Of a stretch of 57,814 bases of DNA, positions 24,818 through 33,403 are shown piece after piece (the stretch's first letter is position 1; the number at the start of each line of letters is the position of its first letter). Under the pieces are notes generated by a model. That model worked only from the letters and a program-made list of their open reading frames with translations. It did no database searches and had not been told where the DNA came from. The translations under genes and the position numbers were made by a program. The DNA comes from Halogeometricum pallidum JCM 14848 (GTDB lineage Archaea; Halobacteriota; Halobacteria; Halobacteriales; Haloferacaceae): contig NZ_AOIV01000024.1 of the NCBI RefSeq assembly GCF_000337095.1, forward strand, positions 115,086 through 172,899. Reading direction: 5' to 3'.

Positions 24818-25042
24818 CGGCGCGTCGGGGGACGCGCCGACGTGTTAGTCGTACACTCGGCCCGCGCCGAGGGTAAGATGGGTTCACGATTCTCGGAGTT
24901 CGGGAATCGGGCCGCTCAGCGCTCTACGGCCGCTTTCTCGTCGGAATCGACTCGCGCGACCTCGCCGCACGCATCACTCGGCTCACGGGTCGGGAGGACG
25001 GAACCCGATGGAGTGATACGCCCGCCGTCGGTACGCCCGTCC

Positions 25043-26341
25043 ATGAACGCGCTCTGTATCGCGGGCGGGCGGGTGCTCCGACCCGACTGCTCCGTCGAGG
25101 ACGCCGACGTGGTCGTCGACCGGGACGCCGGCCGCGTCCAGGACGTGGGCGAGGGAATCGCCGCCGAGTACGACGGCCAGACGCTGGACGCCGAGGGCGG
25201 CGTGGTGATGCCGGGCCTCGTCAACGCCCACACGCACGCGGCGATGACGCTCCTCCGGGGGTACGCCGACGACAAACCGCTCGGGTCGTGGCTCCGAGAG
25301 GACATCTGGCCCGCGGAGGCCGCCCTCGAAGCCGAGGACGTGCGCGCCGGCACCGAACTCGGCATCGTGGAGATGATTCGCTCGGGGACGACGGCCTTCG
25401 CGGACATGTACTTTGAGGTGCCCGAAGTCGCCGCCGCTGTCGAGGAGTCGGGGATGCGGGCCCGCCTCGGCCACGGCGTCGTCACCGTCGCGAAGGACGA
25501 CGAGGACGCCGCCGCCGACATCGAGGAGAGCCTCCGCGTCGCCCGAGAGTTCGACGGCGCCGCAGGCGGGAGAATCGAGACGGCGTTCATGCCCCACTCG
25601 CTGACGACGGTGGGCGAGGAGTTCCTCCGCGAGTCGGTGGCGACGGCCCGCGAGGAGGGGATTCCGCTACATTTCCACGCGAACGAGACGGCCGACGAGG
25701 TATCCCCCATCGTCGACGAGCACGGGACGCGTCCCCTGTCGTACGCCGACGACCTCGGGATGCTCACTGAGGAGGACTTCCTCGCGCACGGCGTCCACGT
25801 CGACGCCAAGGAGATAGAACTGCTCGCCGCGCGGGGCACGAGCGTGATTCACTGCCCCGCCTCGAACACGAAACTCGCCTCCGGCATCGCGCCCGTCCAA
25901 GAGATGCTGGACGCGGGCGTGAACGTCGGCATCGGCACCGACGGCGCCGCCTCGAACAACGACCTCGACGTGTTCGACGAACTGCGCGACGCGGCGATGA
26001 TAGGGAAACTCGGGGCGGACGACGCCGCGGCCGTCCCCGCCGCCGCCGCCGTCACCGCCGCGACGGCCGGCAGCGCCGACGCCGTCGGTCTGCCCGGCGG
26101 CCGAATCGAGAAGGGCGAAGCGGCGGACCTGATAGTGGTCGACTTCGACGCCCCGCACCTCGCGCCCGCCCACGACGCGGTGAGCCACCTCGCCTACGCC
26201 GTCCGCGGGTCCGACGTGCGCCACACCGTCTGCGACGGGCAGGTGCTGATGGAGGACAGAGAGGTGCAGACGCTGGACGAGGAGCGAGTCGTGGAGACGG
26301 CGCGGGAGCGAGCGGCGTCGCTGGTCAAGCGAGCGGAGTGA
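25043..26341 (+). CDS. mtaD: 5'-deoxyadenosine/MTA/SAH deaminase
   Basis: A 432-residue amidohydrolase of the MtaD family, deaminating methylthioadenosine, S-adenosylhomocysteine or 5'-deoxyadenosine. Metal ligands are His63 and His65 (NAHTHAAM), His212 (HFHANE) and Asp300 (GIGTDGAASNN), with His185 in MPHS and His270 in IHCPASN nearby. It starts at ATG 25043, about 25 bp after GTGATACG (25013-25020); the open frame upstream is not coding. With the SAH hydrolase 580 bp downstream it gives two ways to dispose of SAM by-products. Confidence 0.93.
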   Translation: MNALCIAGGRVLRPDCSVEDADVVVDRDAGRVQDVGEGIAAEYDGQTLDAEGGVVMPGLVNAHTHAAMTLLRGYADDKPLGSWLREDIWPAEAALEAEDVRAGTELGIVEMIRSGTTAFADMYFEVPEVAAAVEESGMRARLGHGVVTVAKDDEDAAADIEESLRVAREFDGAAGGRIETAFMPHSLTTVGEEFLRESVATAREEGIPLHFHANETADEVSPIVDEHGTRPLSYADDLGMLTEEDFLAHGVHVDAKEIELLAARGTSVIHCPASNTKLASGIAPVQEMLDAGVNVGIGTDGAASNNDLDVFDELRDAAMIGKLGADDAAAVPAAAAVTAATAGSADAVGLPGGRIEKGEAADLIVVDFDAPHLAPAHDAVSHLAYAVRGSDVRHTVCDGQVLMEDREVQTLDEERVVETARERAASLVKRAE

Positions 26342-26347
26342 CCTGAT

Positions 26348-26761
26348 TCAGTTCTTGTAGTCCTTCTGCGGCACGTCGACGACGTCTCTGCCCGCCTCCT
26401 GCCACGCGGTGAAGCCGCCGCCGAGGTGGGCGACGTCGCTATAGCCCATCTCTCCGAGTCGCTTGGCGGCCAGGGCCGACCGACCGCCCTCGTTGCAGTA
26501 GCAGATGTATCGCTTATCGGGGTCGAAGTAGTCCTTGTAGTACTCCGTCTCCGGGTCCGCCCAGAATTCGAGCATCCCGCGGGGCGCGTGCTTCACGCCG
26601 GGGATGGAGCCTTCGAGCCAAACCTCTCGGATGTCGCGGATGTCGAGGACGACGACGTCCTCTCGACCGAGTTCCGCCGCCAACCGCTCGACGTCGACGG
26701 TCTCTATCTCGTCCTCGGCCGCCTCGGCCATGCCCCAGGCCGTCCGCGTCAGTTCGGTCAT
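26348..26761 (-). CDS. rhodanese-domain sulfurtransferase
   Basis: A 137-residue single-domain rhodanese. The active-site loop CNEGGRSA supplies the persulfide cysteine (Cys89), preceded by the strand RYICYC, and the N-terminal VVVLDIRDIREVWLEGSIPG motif is intact. Such proteins carry sulfane sulfur for thiolation or cyanide detoxification; the partner is unknown. The ATG at 26761 gives MTELTRTAWGM. The frame reaches ten codons further but without a typical start region. It lies, opposite in strand, between mtaD and ahcY. Confidence 0.88.
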   Translation of the reverse strand: MTELTRTAWGMAEAAEDEIETVDVERLAAELGREDVVVLDIRDIREVWLEGSIPGVKHAPRGMLEFWADPETEYYKDYFDPDKRYICYCNEGGRSALAAKRLGEMGYSDVAHLGGGFTAWQEAGRDVVDVPQKDYKN

Positions 26762-26923
26762 GTTCGTCTTCCGTTCCGGCCGCGGTGACAAATACCGTTC
26801 GCCGGCTATCGATGACGGTCGGTCTCGTCGCCCGTCTTCGACTCACGTTCGGCGGCCGTCGACCGCCGACGCGCCCAACCCGCCTTCGGTAGGGTTTTGC
26901 CGCACCTGCTCAAACCCTCGCCC

Positions 26924-28207
26924 ATGAGTGACTATGCCCCCGTAAGCGAGCATCTCGACGACGTGGAGAGCGCCCGCGAAGAGGGACGACGCAAGATGGA
27001 CTGGGCGCTCCAGCACATGCCCATCCTGACGGAACTCCGCGAGCAGTTCGAGGCCGACCAACCCCTCGACGGCGAGGTCATCGGCATGGCGATGCACGTC
27101 GAGGCGAAGACGGCGAACCTCGTCGAACTCCTCGCTCTCGGCGGCGCCGAGGTGGCCATCACCGGCTGTAATCCGCTGTCGACGCACGACGACGTGAGCG
27201 CCGCCCTCGACGCCAACGACGCCATCACCTCCTACGCCGTCCGCGGCGTCGGCGACGAGGACTACTACGCGGCCATCGAGTCGGTCATCGACCACGAACC
27301 TACCATCACCGTCGACGACGGGATGGACATGGTGTTCGCCATCCACGAGGAGCACCCCGAACTCATCGACACCATCGTCGGCGGGTGCGAGGAGACGACG
27401 ACGGGCGTCCACCGCCTCCGCGCGATGGACGAGGACGGCGCGTTGGACTACCCCGTCTTCGCCGTCAACGACACGCCGATGAAGCGCCTGTTCGACAACG
27501 TCCACGGCACCGGCGAGTCCTCTCTCGCGAACATCGCCATGACGACGAACGTCTCCTTCGCCTCGAAGAACGTCGTCGTCGCCGGCTACGGCTACTGCGG
27601 GAAGGGCGTCGCCAAGAAGGCCTCGGGGCAGAACGCCAACGTGGTCGTCACCGAAGTCGAACCCCGCCGCGCCCTCGAAGCGCACATGGAGGGCTACGAG
27701 GTGCTCCCGATGAAGGAGGCCGCGAAGAAGGGCGACATCTTCGTGACGACGACCGGAAACCGCGACATCGTGACGGAGGAGGACTTCGAGGTGATGAAGG
27801 ACGGCGCCATCCTCTCGAACGCGGGCCACTTCGACATCGAAATCGACCTCGACGCCCTCTCTGACCTCGCCGTCGAGGAGTACGACGCCCGTGACGGCGT
27901 CCGCGCCTACGAGATGGACGACGGCCGCCGCATCAACGTCCTCGCGGAGGGCCGCCTCGTCAACCTCGCCTCGCCCATCGCGCTGGGTCACCCCATCGAA
28001 GTGATGGACCAGTCGTTCGGCGTGCAGGCCGTCTGCGTCCGCGAACTCGTGGAGAACGGCGACGACTACGACGCGGGCGTCCACGACGTGCCGGATGGAC
28101 TGGACAAGGAAGTCGCGGAGATAAAACTCGCCGCCGAGGGCGTCGAGATAGACGCGCTCTCGGACGAACAGCGCGAGTACATGGGGAGTTGGAGCCACGG
28201 GACGTGA
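26924..28207 (+). CDS. ahcY: S-adenosylhomocysteine hydrolase
   Basis: A 427-residue enzyme that splits SAH to homocysteine and adenosine, relieving inhibition of methyltransferases. The substrate domain has GMAMHVEAKTANLVE and GCNPLSTHDDV, which replaces the bacterial NPLSTQDD form. The NAD-binding segment is VVVAGYGYCGKGVAKKA, and the histidine of NAGHFDIEI is present. The C-terminus carries the conserved QREYMGSWSHGT ending. ATG 26924 is the family start. The many methyltransferases in the window (RlmE, Trm-G10) are among the sources of its substrate. Confidence 0.97.
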   Translation: MSDYAPVSEHLDDVESAREEGRRKMDWALQHMPILTELREQFEADQPLDGEVIGMAMHVEAKTANLVELLALGGAEVAITGCNPLSTHDDVSAALDANDAITSYAVRGVGDEDYYAAIESVIDHEPTITVDDGMDMVFAIHEEHPELIDTIVGGCEETTTGVHRLRAMDEDGALDYPVFAVNDTPMKRLFDNVHGTGESSLANIAMTTNVSFASKNVVVAGYGYCGKGVAKKASGQNANVVVTEVEPRRALEAHMEGYEVLPMKEAAKKGDIFVTTTGNRDIVTEEDFEVMKDGAILSNAGHFDIEIDLDALSDLAVEEYDARDGVRAYEMDDGRRINVLAEGRLVNLASPIALGHPIEVMDQSFGVQAVCVRELVENGDDYDAGVHDVPDGLDKEVAEIKLAAEGVEIDALSDEQREYMGSWSHGT

Positions 28208-28260
28208 GGGTGAGGTAACCGACGCGGCGTCGGTTCGCCCTCTCCCTTTCCCCGCGCCGC

Positions 28261-28422
28261 TCACTCGATTTCGTCGAACGAGTCGAACGCGCCCCAGCAC
28301 TCGCAGTCCAAATCGTCCAGCGACGTGACTTCGTCCGGTAGACTGGATACCGGCATCCCTCCTCCGACCGCGTCGCAGTCGCTCGTGTGCATCGTGAAGT
28401 CGTCGCTCGACATCGTGTACAT
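28261..28422 (-). CDS. 53-residue cysteine-containing micro-protein
   Basis: A short gene read from the DNA, with ATG at 28420-28422 and TGA at 28261-28263 on the minus strand. A TATA-like box (TTTTTATAG, about 28445-28453) lies 25-30 bp upstream, exactly as in leaderless genes. An inner ATG at 28413 is possible. The product is acidic, with one Cys near residue 17 and a closing D-C-E-C-W motif, and the segment LPDEVTSLDDLDCECW. No family is recognised. The three cysteines could bind a metal or make a thiol switch. Confidence 0.55.
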   Translation of the reverse strand: MYTMSSDDFTMHTSDCDAVGGGMPVSSLPDEVTSLDDLDCECWGAFDSFDEIE

Positions 28423-28491
28423 CGACTATTGGTCAAATTCCCAACTATAAAAACCTCACTCGAAATCGCAACTACGGCGACCGATGGCCGG

Positions 28492-28689
28492 CTATCGGGA
28501 CCGCCCGTCGATTTCGTCCGCCTGTCGCTCGATGTCGTCAAGCGCCTTCTCCTGTTCGCCGCGCGCGATACCGCCGGATTCGACGTGGAGGCCGTCGTAC
28601 TGCCACCGCGGGATGACGTTCCAGACGGAGTCTCGCTCCCGGTCCGAGGAGACGAACGCGCGGAGTCGTTCAAGCAGTCGGAGGGGCAT
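28492..28689 (-). CDS. 65-residue conserved-looking haloarchaeal protein
   Basis: A 65-residue protein without membrane segments. Its central PRWQYDGLHVESGG and the helical tail RGEQEKALDDIERQADEI look like a defined small fold followed by an amphipathic helix. I believe similar proteins exist in other haloarchaea but know no function. ATG 28689 gives MPLRLLERL; five extra upstream codons are open. It follows the FNT gene on the same strand by 51 bp and may be cotranscribed with it. Confidence 0.65.
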   Translation of the reverse strand: MPLRLLERLRAFVSSDRERDSVWNVIPRWQYDGLHVESGGIARGEQEKALDDIERQADEIDGRSR

Positions 28690-28740
28690 GAGCGAAAGTA
28701 CCACGCCACGGGAAATAACGCTACGGGTGATGCCGCGTCC

Positions 28741-29565
28741 TCACCGCGCGGTCGTCGACCCGCCGCGGACGACGTGTCCGTACTTCAGGAGGGCGACGAA
28801 GACGGTTCCGCCGATGGCGTTCCCCACCGTGGAAACGACCATGAACTCCACGAACGTGGCGAGTCCGATCTCCGAGGAGAACAGCATGGCCGGGAGCACC
28901 TCGACGATGCCGGCGATACAGTGCGGCAGGTGGGCGATGCCGATGGTGGTGGCGACGAGCCAGACGAAGAGCGTCCGGCTGATGGTCTCCTGCGCGGCGG
29001 AGACGAGCCACGAGAGGAGGCCCATCAGCCACCCGGCGAGGATGGCGGCGGTGAACTTCGCCTCCACCGGATGGTCGACTAGTTGCTTGCCGAGTTCGAC
29101 GAACGCGCTCGGTTCGACGATGCCGAACGAGGGGGCGACGGTGACGGCGATGACGGAGAACACGCCGGCGCCGACGACGTTACCGGCGTAGACGACACCC
29201 CATAGACGGCCGAGTTGACTCGTGGAGGCGTCGCCGTTGAGCACCGGAATCACCGCCAGCGTGGTGTGTTCGGTGAACAGTTCCGACCGACCGAGGACGA
29301 CGAAGACGAACCCGATGGCGTAGAGGTTCGCGAGGACGAGGCTCTGCGTGACGTCCGCCCAGATACCCGCCGCCGTCGTCGCCACCGTCGCCATCAGCAG
29401 GGGGCCGAAGCCGATATCCAACCCCGCGGACAGCGCTGAGAGGAACAGACCGCCCGTCGGGCGTTGCAACTCGTTCAGGCCGTGCTCTATCTCGGATTCG
29501 AGGATCGCCCGCTGTGGCGTCTGTTCGTCCGACGATGCGGGCCCACTTCCTTCCGTCTGACTCAT
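28741..29565 (-). CDS. formate/nitrite transporter (FNT) family channel
   Basis: A 274-residue FNT-family protein with six membrane segments. A cytoplasmic N-terminal helix with acidic residues is followed by the duplicated helix-break pattern. The central histidine of the pore lies in [13 protein letters not shown]. Family members conduct formate, nitrite, hydrosulfide or lactate, usually with protons; the ion here cannot be assigned because no formate or nitrite enzyme is adjacent. Start at ATG 29565. Confidence 0.87.
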   Translation of the reverse strand: MSQTEGSGPASSDEQTPQRAILESEIEHGLNELQRPTGGLFLSALSAGLDIGFGPLLMATVATTAAGIWADVTQSLVLANLYAIGFVFVVLGRSELFTEHTTLAVIPVLNGDASTSQLGRLWGVVYAGNVVGAGVFSVIAVTVAPSFGIVEPSAFVELGKQLVDHPVEAKFTAAILAGWLMGLLSWLVSAAQETISRTLFVWLVATTIGIAHLPHCIAGIVEVLPAMLFSSEIGLATFVEFMVVSTVGNAIGGTVFVALLKYGHVVRGGSTTAR

Positions 29566-29661
29566 GTGGTAATCTTCTCAAATCGAGAGTTGATAGGTGC
29601 TTTTGCCGACCGGTTCGGTTCCTTCGTCTCATTTAAGAACGGCCGCGGCCGAGAGTCGTCC

Positions 29662-30108
29662 ATGTCCTCGAATCGAAAGGGCGACCGCAGGGAACGCGAA
29701 CTCGTCAACCGCCTCGACGAGGCCGGGTTCGCGGTCATGCGCGCGCCGGCGTCGGGGAGCGCGACCGAACGCGAACTCCCGGACGTCCTCGCGGGCAACG
29801 GCGAGACGTTCTACGCCATCGAAGCGAAGGCGAGTTCGGGTCGGCCCATCTACCTCCAGGGCGAAGAGGTGGAGGCGCTCATCTACTTCTCGCAGAACTT
29901 CGGCGCGAAGGCCCGCGTCGCCGTTCGGTTTGACCGCGAGGACTGGTACTTCTTCCACCCCGGCGACCTCTACACGACCGACGGCGGCAACTACCGGGTG
30001 AAAAAGGAGACGGCGCTGGCGGAGGGGGAACCGTTCGAGTCGTTCGTCGGCGGCCCCGCTCAGAGCAAACTGACGGACGTGAGCGAGGAGTCGGCGGACG
30101 GCGACTGA
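29662..30108 (+). CDS. hjc: Holliday junction resolvase Hjc
   Basis: A 148-residue archaeal resolvase that cuts four-way DNA junctions in recombination and fork repair. The N-terminal [12 protein letters not shown] helix and the nuclease set Glu11, Asp41 ([10 protein letters not shown]), Glu54 and Lys56 (AIEAKAS) are all present. The C-terminus is longer than in Pyrococcus, with an acidic tail. ATG 29662 is the family start; the frame upstream is open but not coding. The FNT gene diverges from it across 96 bp. Confidence 0.95.
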   Translation: MSSNRKGDRRERELVNRLDEAGFAVMRAPASGSATERELPDVLAGNGETFYAIEAKASSGRPIYLQGEEVEALIYFSQNFGAKARVAVRFDREDWYFFHPGDLYTTDGGNYRVKKETALAEGEPFESFVGGPAQSKLTDVSEESADGD

Positions 30109-30190
30109 ACGCCGCCGCCCGGACTCCCGAACCCGCCCGCTCGAACCCCTTCGTTTCCACTGTACGATGACGCGCGTCTGACGGCGCCGA

Positions 30191-30928
30191 CTAGACCAGC
30201 GACGCCTGTCTCGTCTTCGGCCGGTCCTGCGCCGTCGCGTGTCGGACCGCGTCGGCGTCGGCGAAGCCCGATTTGACCGGACGGAGGCGCGAGGCGGGGA
30301 AGCGATAGCGCGTCCGCCCCGCCAGGTCGGCTACGCCGCCCGAGAGGGGCAGCGAGTCGACGTAGACGGCCTCGAAGACGGGTTCGTGCCGTCCGTAGTT
30401 TGCGTTGCTCTCGTAGTCGGCGACGAGCGTCCCGTTCTCGGTGGTCGACTCGTCGGCGCGTTCGCCCGTCGCGCGGACGACGACGAGGAGGCTCTTCGTC
30501 TCCCTGTCGCGCACCAGGTCGCCGGGGACGTGGTCGTGCCGTTCGCAGAGGGCGGGCGCGGGGTCGAACATCGGGACGAACGTCCGGCGGCCGCAGACGG
30601 CGCAGACGCTCGTTCGCTCGCCGGGCGTCGGGACCAGCCCCTCGTTTATCTCGATGGCGACGCGGCGCAGGTGCTTACAGCGGGCGTGTCTGATGGCGCT
30701 GTCCGGGCAGGTGCAGTTTCCGGTCTCCACGTCGACGACGTACGTTCCGCCGGCCGTCTCGACGACGTACCGCCCGTCTCTGAGCGGTCGGATGGCCATC
30801 GCCTCGGCGCGGGCGCGGCGGGTGCGGCCGGCGAACCCCTCCGCGGGGAGGGTCGTCATCCGCCTCACGGGGTGGACGGCGGGCGCGGAACGGGCTGTCG
30901 ACGCGGGTGTGTTTCGGGTGTGCGTCAT
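30191..30928 (-). CDS. SWIM zinc-finger protein
   Basis: A 245-residue haloarchaeal protein with a SWIM-type zinc finger, Cys72-x-Cys74 and Cys84-x-His86 in NCTCPDSAIRHARCKHLRRV. A second cysteine cluster (CAVCGRR and a later Cys) follows near residue 130. The rest is a beta-rich region of unknown fold. SWIM fingers bind DNA or proteins, and in archaea some occur beside recombination genes; hjc is the convergent neighbour here. ATG 30928 is preferred, as a TATATT-like box near 30970-30978 (minus strand) would be inside a longer product. Confidence 0.8.
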   Translation of the reverse strand: MTHTRNTPASTARSAPAVHPVRRMTTLPAEGFAGRTRRARAEAMAIRPLRDGRYVVETAGGTYVVDVETGNCTCPDSAIRHARCKHLRRVAIEINEGLVPTPGERTSVCAVCGRRTFVPMFDPAPALCERHDHVPGDLVRDRETKSLLVVVRATGERADESTTENGTLVADYESNANYGRHEPVFEAVYVDSLPLSGGVADLAGRTRYRFPASRLRPVKSGFADADAVRHATAQDRPKTRQASLV

Positions 30929-31071
30929 GGTTGATTCGTGCCGAGAGAGCGTCTCTCTTGCCGCTCTCTCGTTATATTCTTCTACGCTCCGAACGAAGAT
31001 AAACCCTCGTTTCATATGGAGTCCGGACGCTCTTCGAAGCGCTTTTAGAACGGCCAGCGGAAGGCAGGGGC

Positions 31072-31269
31072 ATGGCTCTCGAAGCGGAGATGCGTCGGAA
31101 GATCGCCGTCTCCGTCGTCGCAGTCGGCTTCTTTATCGCGCTCGTTGTGGGCGTCGGTGCGACCTACAACGACGGCGGACTCGTCGGGGACGGCGGCCTC
31201 GTGCTCGTCGGCATCCTCGCCCTGTTCGTACTGGTTATGGGTATCATCGGTTTCGTCCTCGACCGCTGA
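31072..31269 (+). CDS. small two-helix membrane protein
   Basis: A 65-residue membrane protein with a short charged start (MALEAEMRRK) and two hydrophobic segments (about 11-30 and 43-62) joined by a Gly/Asp loop. It belongs to a group of small uncharacterised haloarchaeal membrane proteins. ATG 31072 lies about 25 bp after GCTTTTAGAA (31041-31050), a likely leaderless promoter. Confidence 0.7.
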   Translation: MALEAEMRRKIAVSVVAVGFFIALVVGVGATYNDGGLVGDGGLVLVGILALFVLVMGIIGFVLDR

Positions 31270-31368
31270 GCGCGGCGCTCTCGGTCGTTCGGTCTTCTCC
31301 TCCCTCCGGAGCGACGCTCGGGTTCAGCCGCCGTCGGGTGCAGTCGCGTCCGCACGTCTTCGCTCGCT

Positions 31369-31392
31369 CGACCGCACGATATCGTGCGGTCG
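31369..31392. repeat. perfect 24-bp palindrome between convergent genes
   Basis: CGACCGCACGAT at 31369-31380 is followed without spacer by its exact complement ATCGTGCGGTCG (31381-31392). It lies 100 bp after the small membrane gene and 23 bp after the end of priL, which run towards each other. A bidirectional transcription terminator, or a protein-binding site, are both possible; there is no T tract. Confidence 0.8.
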
Positions 31393-31414
31393 GACCGGTA
31401 CTCAGTTGCGGACG

Positions 31415-32551
31415 CTACGATAGCGCCTCGCGCCAATCGCGCACCTCGCCGGCGTCCCGCAGGGCGCCCGCGTAGTACGACAGCGGGTGCGAGATGGTCT
31501 CGCAGCGCTCGTCTCTGTTCACGCAGTCGCCGTACGACTGCATGCTCGCGCAGGACGGGGGAGCGAACTGCGCCCCCTCCGCGTCGGCGAGATACTCCAC
31601 GCGCGTCTCCATGCGCGACGCCGCCTCCCCGTCGGCCCCGAGGAGCGTCGTCACTTCCGTCGCGTCCATCCCGAGGGCGACGAGGAAGGAGACCAAGGAG
31701 AACTCGCTGTGTGCCGGGAGCGACTCGTCGCTGCGGGCCCGTTGGACCAACTCCTTCATGCAGGGCGGGAACAGGCCCGGGACGACGGCGTCCACCTCCG
31801 CGCGCCCCGCGGCGTCGTGGTCGTTCAGGAGGTTCCGCAGCGCGGTCACCTCGTCGTCGAGGGCGTCGGCTATCTCCTCGCCCGCCGCGCTTCCGCGCAC
31901 CGAGAACGGGAGGCCCTCTGCGACGCGGCGGCGCACCGCCTCCTCCAGCAGTCGACGGAGTTCCTCGTCGGTCACGCGCACGTCGCCGGCGGCGAGTTCG
32001 CGGTTGACGAGGCGCCAGCGCTCGCCCCACTCGGCCGTCGAGAGCGTCAGGTACGCGCCCACGTCCACCCAGTAGTGCGAGGGGCGCCGTTCGCCGCTCC
32101 GCCGGGCGCTCGACCCCCCCGACCCGTCCGGGCCGTCTCGTTCGGGCCGCACGTCGCCCGAGAGGTCGAACTCGCGGAGCACGTCGTTGAGGGAGACGGG
32201 TCGCGTCCCCGTGCTCTGCAGGCCGTCGTCGTCCGACTCGAAGTCCGCGCGGAGACGGTCGTGCGCCGTCGCGGCCTCCGCGGCGGCGTACTTGTCGACG
32301 GCGGCGGGCGTGTCCACGAGGGAGACGAGGATGCGCGCGATGGGGTAGGAGAGCAGTTCCTCGCGGTCGGTCCAGCGTCGCTCGTCTTCGGGCGCGACGG
32401 TGCCCTCCATCAGAGCGCGCTCGACCCGCTCTAAGCCCCGCTCGACGGCGGGAGCGTCCTCCGCGATGAGTTCCGCCGGCGAGATGTCCGCGTCGCCGAC
32501 GGCGGCGCGCGCGCCGTCGAAGAACGGATAGCGGGCGAAGTGCGGGTCCAT
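31415..32551 (-). CDS. priL: DNA primase large subunit
   Basis: A 378-residue large subunit of the archaeal/eukaryotic primase, which pairs with PriS to make RNA primers. The C-terminal iron-sulfur domain has its four cysteines at 264 (FPPCMKEL), 334, 343 and 350 (PPSCASMQSYGDC and ERC), which bind [4Fe-4S]. The start MDPHFARYPFF is the family N-terminus; the frame continues upstream without coding character. Residues about 130-157 are a charged haloarchaeal insert. priS is not in the window. Confidence 0.95.
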   Translation of the reverse strand: MDPHFARYPFFDGARAAVGDADISPAELIAEDAPAVERGLERVERALMEGTVAPEDERRWTDREELLSYPIARILVSLVDTPAAVDKYAAAEAATAHDRLRADFESDDDGLQSTGTRPVSLNDVLREFDLSGDVRPERDGPDGSGGSSARRSGERRPSHYWVDVGAYLTLSTAEWGERWRLVNRELAAGDVRVTDEELRRLLEEAVRRRVAEGLPFSVRGSAAGEEIADALDDEVTALRNLLNDHDAAGRAEVDAVVPGLFPPCMKELVQRARSDESLPAHSEFSLVSFLVALGMDATEVTTLLGADGEAASRMETRVEYLADAEGAQFAPPSCASMQSYGDCVNRDERCETISHPLSYYAGALRDAGEVRDWREALS

Positions 32552-32698
32552 CGGTTCGGCTCGTCGTTGCCGGTCTGACTGAATAAACACGACGATTGTC
32601 GCGGGTCCGTTCCGGTTCCGTTCCCCCCGGTCCCGCTCTCGGACGGCTCGAAACCCACACCGCACGACCTAAGACGGCGCGACGCCTTCTCCCACGAC

Positions 32699-33286
32699 GT
32701 GCCGCAGTTCGACTACCCGTGCCCCGACTGCCGGGCCACCAACAGCCTCCACGACGTGGACTGCCGCTTCGAGGGGACGCCGTGGCCCGCCGTCGAGAAA
32801 GCCTACGTCGACGTGGTCGCGCGACTCACGGCCGGTCCCGTCTCCGCGGACGACCTCGAATCGAACGTCCACGGCGACTGGGACAACCTCCACCGCGCCG
32901 CCCTCCAGCGTCTGGAGCGCGACGGTCGGGTGTCGGAGGCCAACGGCGTCCTCCGACTGCTGACCGCCGAGGAGTTCCGCGAGGAGGTGTCCGAACCCAC
33001 CGCGGAACCGATGAAGACCATCTACCGCCGCGGGAGCGTTCCCGGCTGTCACGACAACGCCGTCTTCGCCATGATCGCGTGGTACGAGATGGTCGGCCTC
33101 TCGTGGTCGGAGACGCGCGAGAAGGTGGTGTCGTGGCTCGAAGAGAGCGGGACGTGGTCCCGCGGCGGGTTCGAGGAGGCCACGCCCGCCCAACTGGTCG
33201 ACAGCAAGCGCCACGTCTACGAGGCCGGATACGGCTGGAAGGAGAAGGCCCAGTCGGCAAAGCGCGTCATCGACCGTCACCACTGA
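32699..33286 (+). CDS. conserved haloarchaeal protein, zinc-knuckle N-terminus
   Basis: A 195-residue protein starting with GTG at 32699. The N-terminus has a CPDC knuckle and a third Cys (YPCPDCRATNSLHDVDC). A winged-helix-like segment follows (about 45-100, GPVSADDLESNVHGDW to LRLLTAEEF). The C-terminal half is helical, Trp-rich and basic (KTIYRRG, HDNAVFAMIAWYEMVGLSWSE). It looks like a nucleic-acid-binding protein, but I do not know a function. It is divergent from priL with 147 bp between. Confidence 0.7.
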   Translation: MPQFDYPCPDCRATNSLHDVDCRFEGTPWPAVEKAYVDVVARLTAGPVSADDLESNVHGDWDNLHRAALQRLERDGRVSEANGVLRLLTAEEFREEVSEPTAEPMKTIYRRGSVPGCHDNAVFAMIAWYEMVGLSWSETREKVVSWLEESGTWSRGGFEEATPAQLVDSKRHVYEAGYGWKEKAQSAKRVIDRHH

Positions 33287-33403
33287 CCCCGCGGTCGACT
33301 CCCGCTCCCGTTCACCTTCGTTCCCCGGCGTACTCGGACCGTCCGAGCGCACCGCTCGCACGGCCCGCGCCCCATTTACGTTCTCACCGCCCGTCTCTCC
33401 TCC

